NCBI GenBank assembly: GCA_963726765.1
Contig: CAVSDH010000004.1
Location: 124,001 to 188,000 of the forward strand
Reading direction: 5' to 3'
DNA: 64,000 nucleotides
Source of the DNA: CAIWHR01 sp963726765
GTDB lineage: Bacteria; Pseudomonadota; Gammaproteobacteria; Burkholderiales; Casimicrobiaceae
The notes beneath the pieces were generated by a model. It ran no database searches, was not told the origin of the DNA, and saw only the letters and a program-made list of their open reading frames with translations. A program made the position numbers and the translations under genes. Shown here piece by piece: positions 62,952 through 64,000 of the stretch (its first letter is position 1; each line of letters opens with the position of its first letter).

Positions 62952-62957
62952 TATAAT
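62952..62957 (+). promoter_or_regulatory. Candidate -10 box for cysB
   Basis: A perfect TATAAT lies 56 bp before the cysB start in an AT-rich patch. The -35 region is poor, as at promoters with activator or autoregulatory control; cysB is autoregulated in enteric bacteria, but no operator could be identified. Confidence 0.4.
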
Positions 62958-63013
62958 TCCATTCAATTCTAACCGAGCGCCGCTGGGCGACTCAATTTGC
63001 ATTAGGGCATCGC

Positions 63014-63949
63014 TTGAACCTGCAGCAACTGCGCTACCTCTGCGCAATCGTCGACCACGGTCTCAACGTGTCGGACGCGGCGGAGGCGCTGCACACGTCC
63101 CAGCCCGGCATCAGCAAGCAGGTGCGCCAGCTCGAGGACGAACTCGGCGTGCGCGTCTTCGTGCGGCAGGGCAAGCGGCTCGCCTCGCTCACGCCCGCAG
63201 GCGAGTCCGTCGTCGCGACCGCGCGGCGCGCGCTGCGCGAGATCGGCAATCTGAAGCGGGTGGGCGCGGAGTTCCACAGCGAGGACCAGGGCACACTCGC
63301 GATCGCGACCACCCACCTGCAGGCCCGCTATGTGCTGCCGCCGGTGCTGCGCGATTTCGCGATCCGCTATCCCAAGGTGAAACTCGAGCTCCACCAGGGC
63401 AATCCGGTGCAGGTCGCCGAGCAAACGGCAGCCGGCACCGCCGACGTCGGCATCGCGACCGAGGCGCTCGCGACCAACCCCGACCTCGTCACCCTTCCGT
63501 GCTATCAGTGGAACCGCTGCGTGCTGGTGCCGAAGGGACATCCGCTCGCGAAGGCCGTGCCGCTCACGCTCCACGCGCTCGTGCAGCATCCGATCATCAC
63601 CTATGACTTCACGTTCACCGGCCGCTCGCAGATCAATTCGGCGTTCGACGCCGCGGGCCTCGTGCCCAACGTGGTGCTGACGGCGCTCGATTCGGATGTG
63701 ATAAAGACTTACGTGGAGATGGGATTGGGAGTCGGGATCATTGCAAAGATGGCGTGGGACCCGGTGCGAGACGCGGGCACGTTCCTGCAATTGGATGCCG
63801 CTCACCTGTTCGCGCCGTCGACAACCCGGATCGCGCTGCGTCGCGGCACGTTCCTGCGCGGATACGTCTACGATTTCATTGCCGGATTCGCGCCGGCCCT
63901 CGGCCGGCCGGTGGTGGACGCCGCGCTCGCGGACGCCGGATCGCGGTGA
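63014..63949 (+). CDS. cysB: LysR-type regulator CysB
   Basis: CysB activates sulfur-assimilation genes with O-acetylserine or N-acetylserine as inducer. The 311-residue LysR-type protein starts at a TTG (MNLQQLRYLCAIVDHGLNVSDAAEALHTSQ) and has the winged helix at 1-60. The effector domain carries the CysB/Cbl marks DQGTLAIATTHLQARYVLP and YDFTFTGRSQIN. No sulfur genes are in the window; they may follow. The stop overlaps a possible GTG start of the next gene. Confidence 0.94.
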   Translation: MNLQQLRYLCAIVDHGLNVSDAAEALHTSQPGISKQVRQLEDELGVRVFVRQGKRLASLTPAGESVVATARRALREIGNLKRVGAEFHSEDQGTLAIATTHLQARYVLPPVLRDFAIRYPKVKLELHQGNPVQVAEQTAAGTADVGIATEALATNPDLVTLPCYQWNRCVLVPKGHPLAKAVPLTLHALVQHPIITYDFTFTGRSQINSAFDAAGLVPNVVLTALDSDVIKTYVEMGLGVGIIAKMAWDPVRDAGTFLQLDAAHLFAPSTTRIALRRGTFLRGYVYDFIAGFAPALGRPVVDAALADAGSR

Positions 63950-64000
63950 GCGACCCCGGCAATTCTGCGATGACGCTCGCATCGGCCGGCAGCCATCCGG
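63946..64000 (+). CDS. Possible start of a following gene, cut by the window edge
   Basis: A GTG at 63946-63948 overlaps the cysB stop (GTGA), and the frame (SDPGNSAMTLASAGSHP) stays open to the window edge, with an ATG at 63970 in the same frame. Eighteen codons are too few to identify a product. Confidence 0.3.
   Translation, partial: MSDPGNSAMTLASAGSHP

Overview
The window is GC-rich, densely coded chromosomal DNA that reads as a betaproteobacterium (Burkholderiales/Nitrosomonadales-like), probably from a metagenome or an unpolished long-read assembly. The taxonomic reading rests on gene order: yceD-rpmF-plsX-fabH-fabD-fabG-acpP-fabF with maf/yceF diverging from it; recR-ebfC-dnaX with the 4.5S RNA gene beside it; serS-rarA and ftsK-lolA; a carbon-nitrogen hydrolase coupled to yhdP, then glnE, ilvE, a CHCC zinc-finger gene and waaF; nadE-glnB; and yciO-M50 protease-trpS-scpA-scpB-rluB next to cysB. 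No prophage, CRISPR array or complete insertion sequence was found.

Layout. 0-0.8 kb: end of a frameshifted HD-GYP gene, a scrap of an IS481-like transposase and tRNA-Ser(GCU) with its own promoter. 0.8-8.5 kb: lysC and the fatty-acid/phospholipid synthesis operon, read leftward from a near-consensus sigma-70 promoter upstream of yceD. 8.6-10.5 kb: a divergent Maf (YceF-type) reading frame continuous with a SAM methyltransferase, then a CBS-domain protein. 10.6-13.9 kb: a TRAP transporter operon (dctP-dctQ-dctM) whose dctM carries about seven indels. 14.1-17.0 kb: recR, ebfC, dnaX and ffs. 17.1-20.8 kb: mltF, a secreted creatininase-like protein and a beta-propeller protein. 20.8-29.8 kb: serS, rarA, an aldolase/dehydrogenase/phosphodiesterase cassette on the opposite strand, then lolA, a small secreted cysteine protein and ftsK. 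29.9-34.0 kb: trxB, an Smr protein, a repeat lipoprotein and a MaoC-like protein. 34.0-44.5 kb: nitrilase-family hydrolase, yhdP, glnE, ilvE, zinc-finger protein, waaF and a SnoaL-like protein. 44.6-51.0 kb: tldD and a branched-chain amino acid ABC operon with a fused permease-ATPase. 51.2-53.7 kb: mscL, glnB and nadE. 53.8-57.0 kb: FemAB-like protein, enoyl-CoA hydratase, SDR, and a block of 115-bp tandem repeats. 57.0-64.0 kb: rluB, scpB, scpA, trpS, M50 protease, yciO and cysB.

How the genes work together. The first 10 kb covers acyl-chain and phospholipid synthesis (PlsX, FabH, FabD, FabG, ACP, FabF). ScpA/ScpB, FtsK, RarA, RecR and DnaX serve chromosome maintenance. LolA, YhdP, WaaF, MltF and MscL serve the envelope. 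GlnE and GlnB regulate nitrogen metabolism. Two solute-uptake operons (TRAP and Liv) each carry a hairpin/U-tract attenuator directly after the binding-protein gene, which would leave the binding protein in excess over its membrane partners.

Caveat on quality. Nine reading frames are broken by single-base indels, many in short G, C or T runs and including normally conserved genes such as glnB. Assembly error is the leading explanation for most of them, so the frameshifted genes are reported as such without claiming they are dead in the organism.
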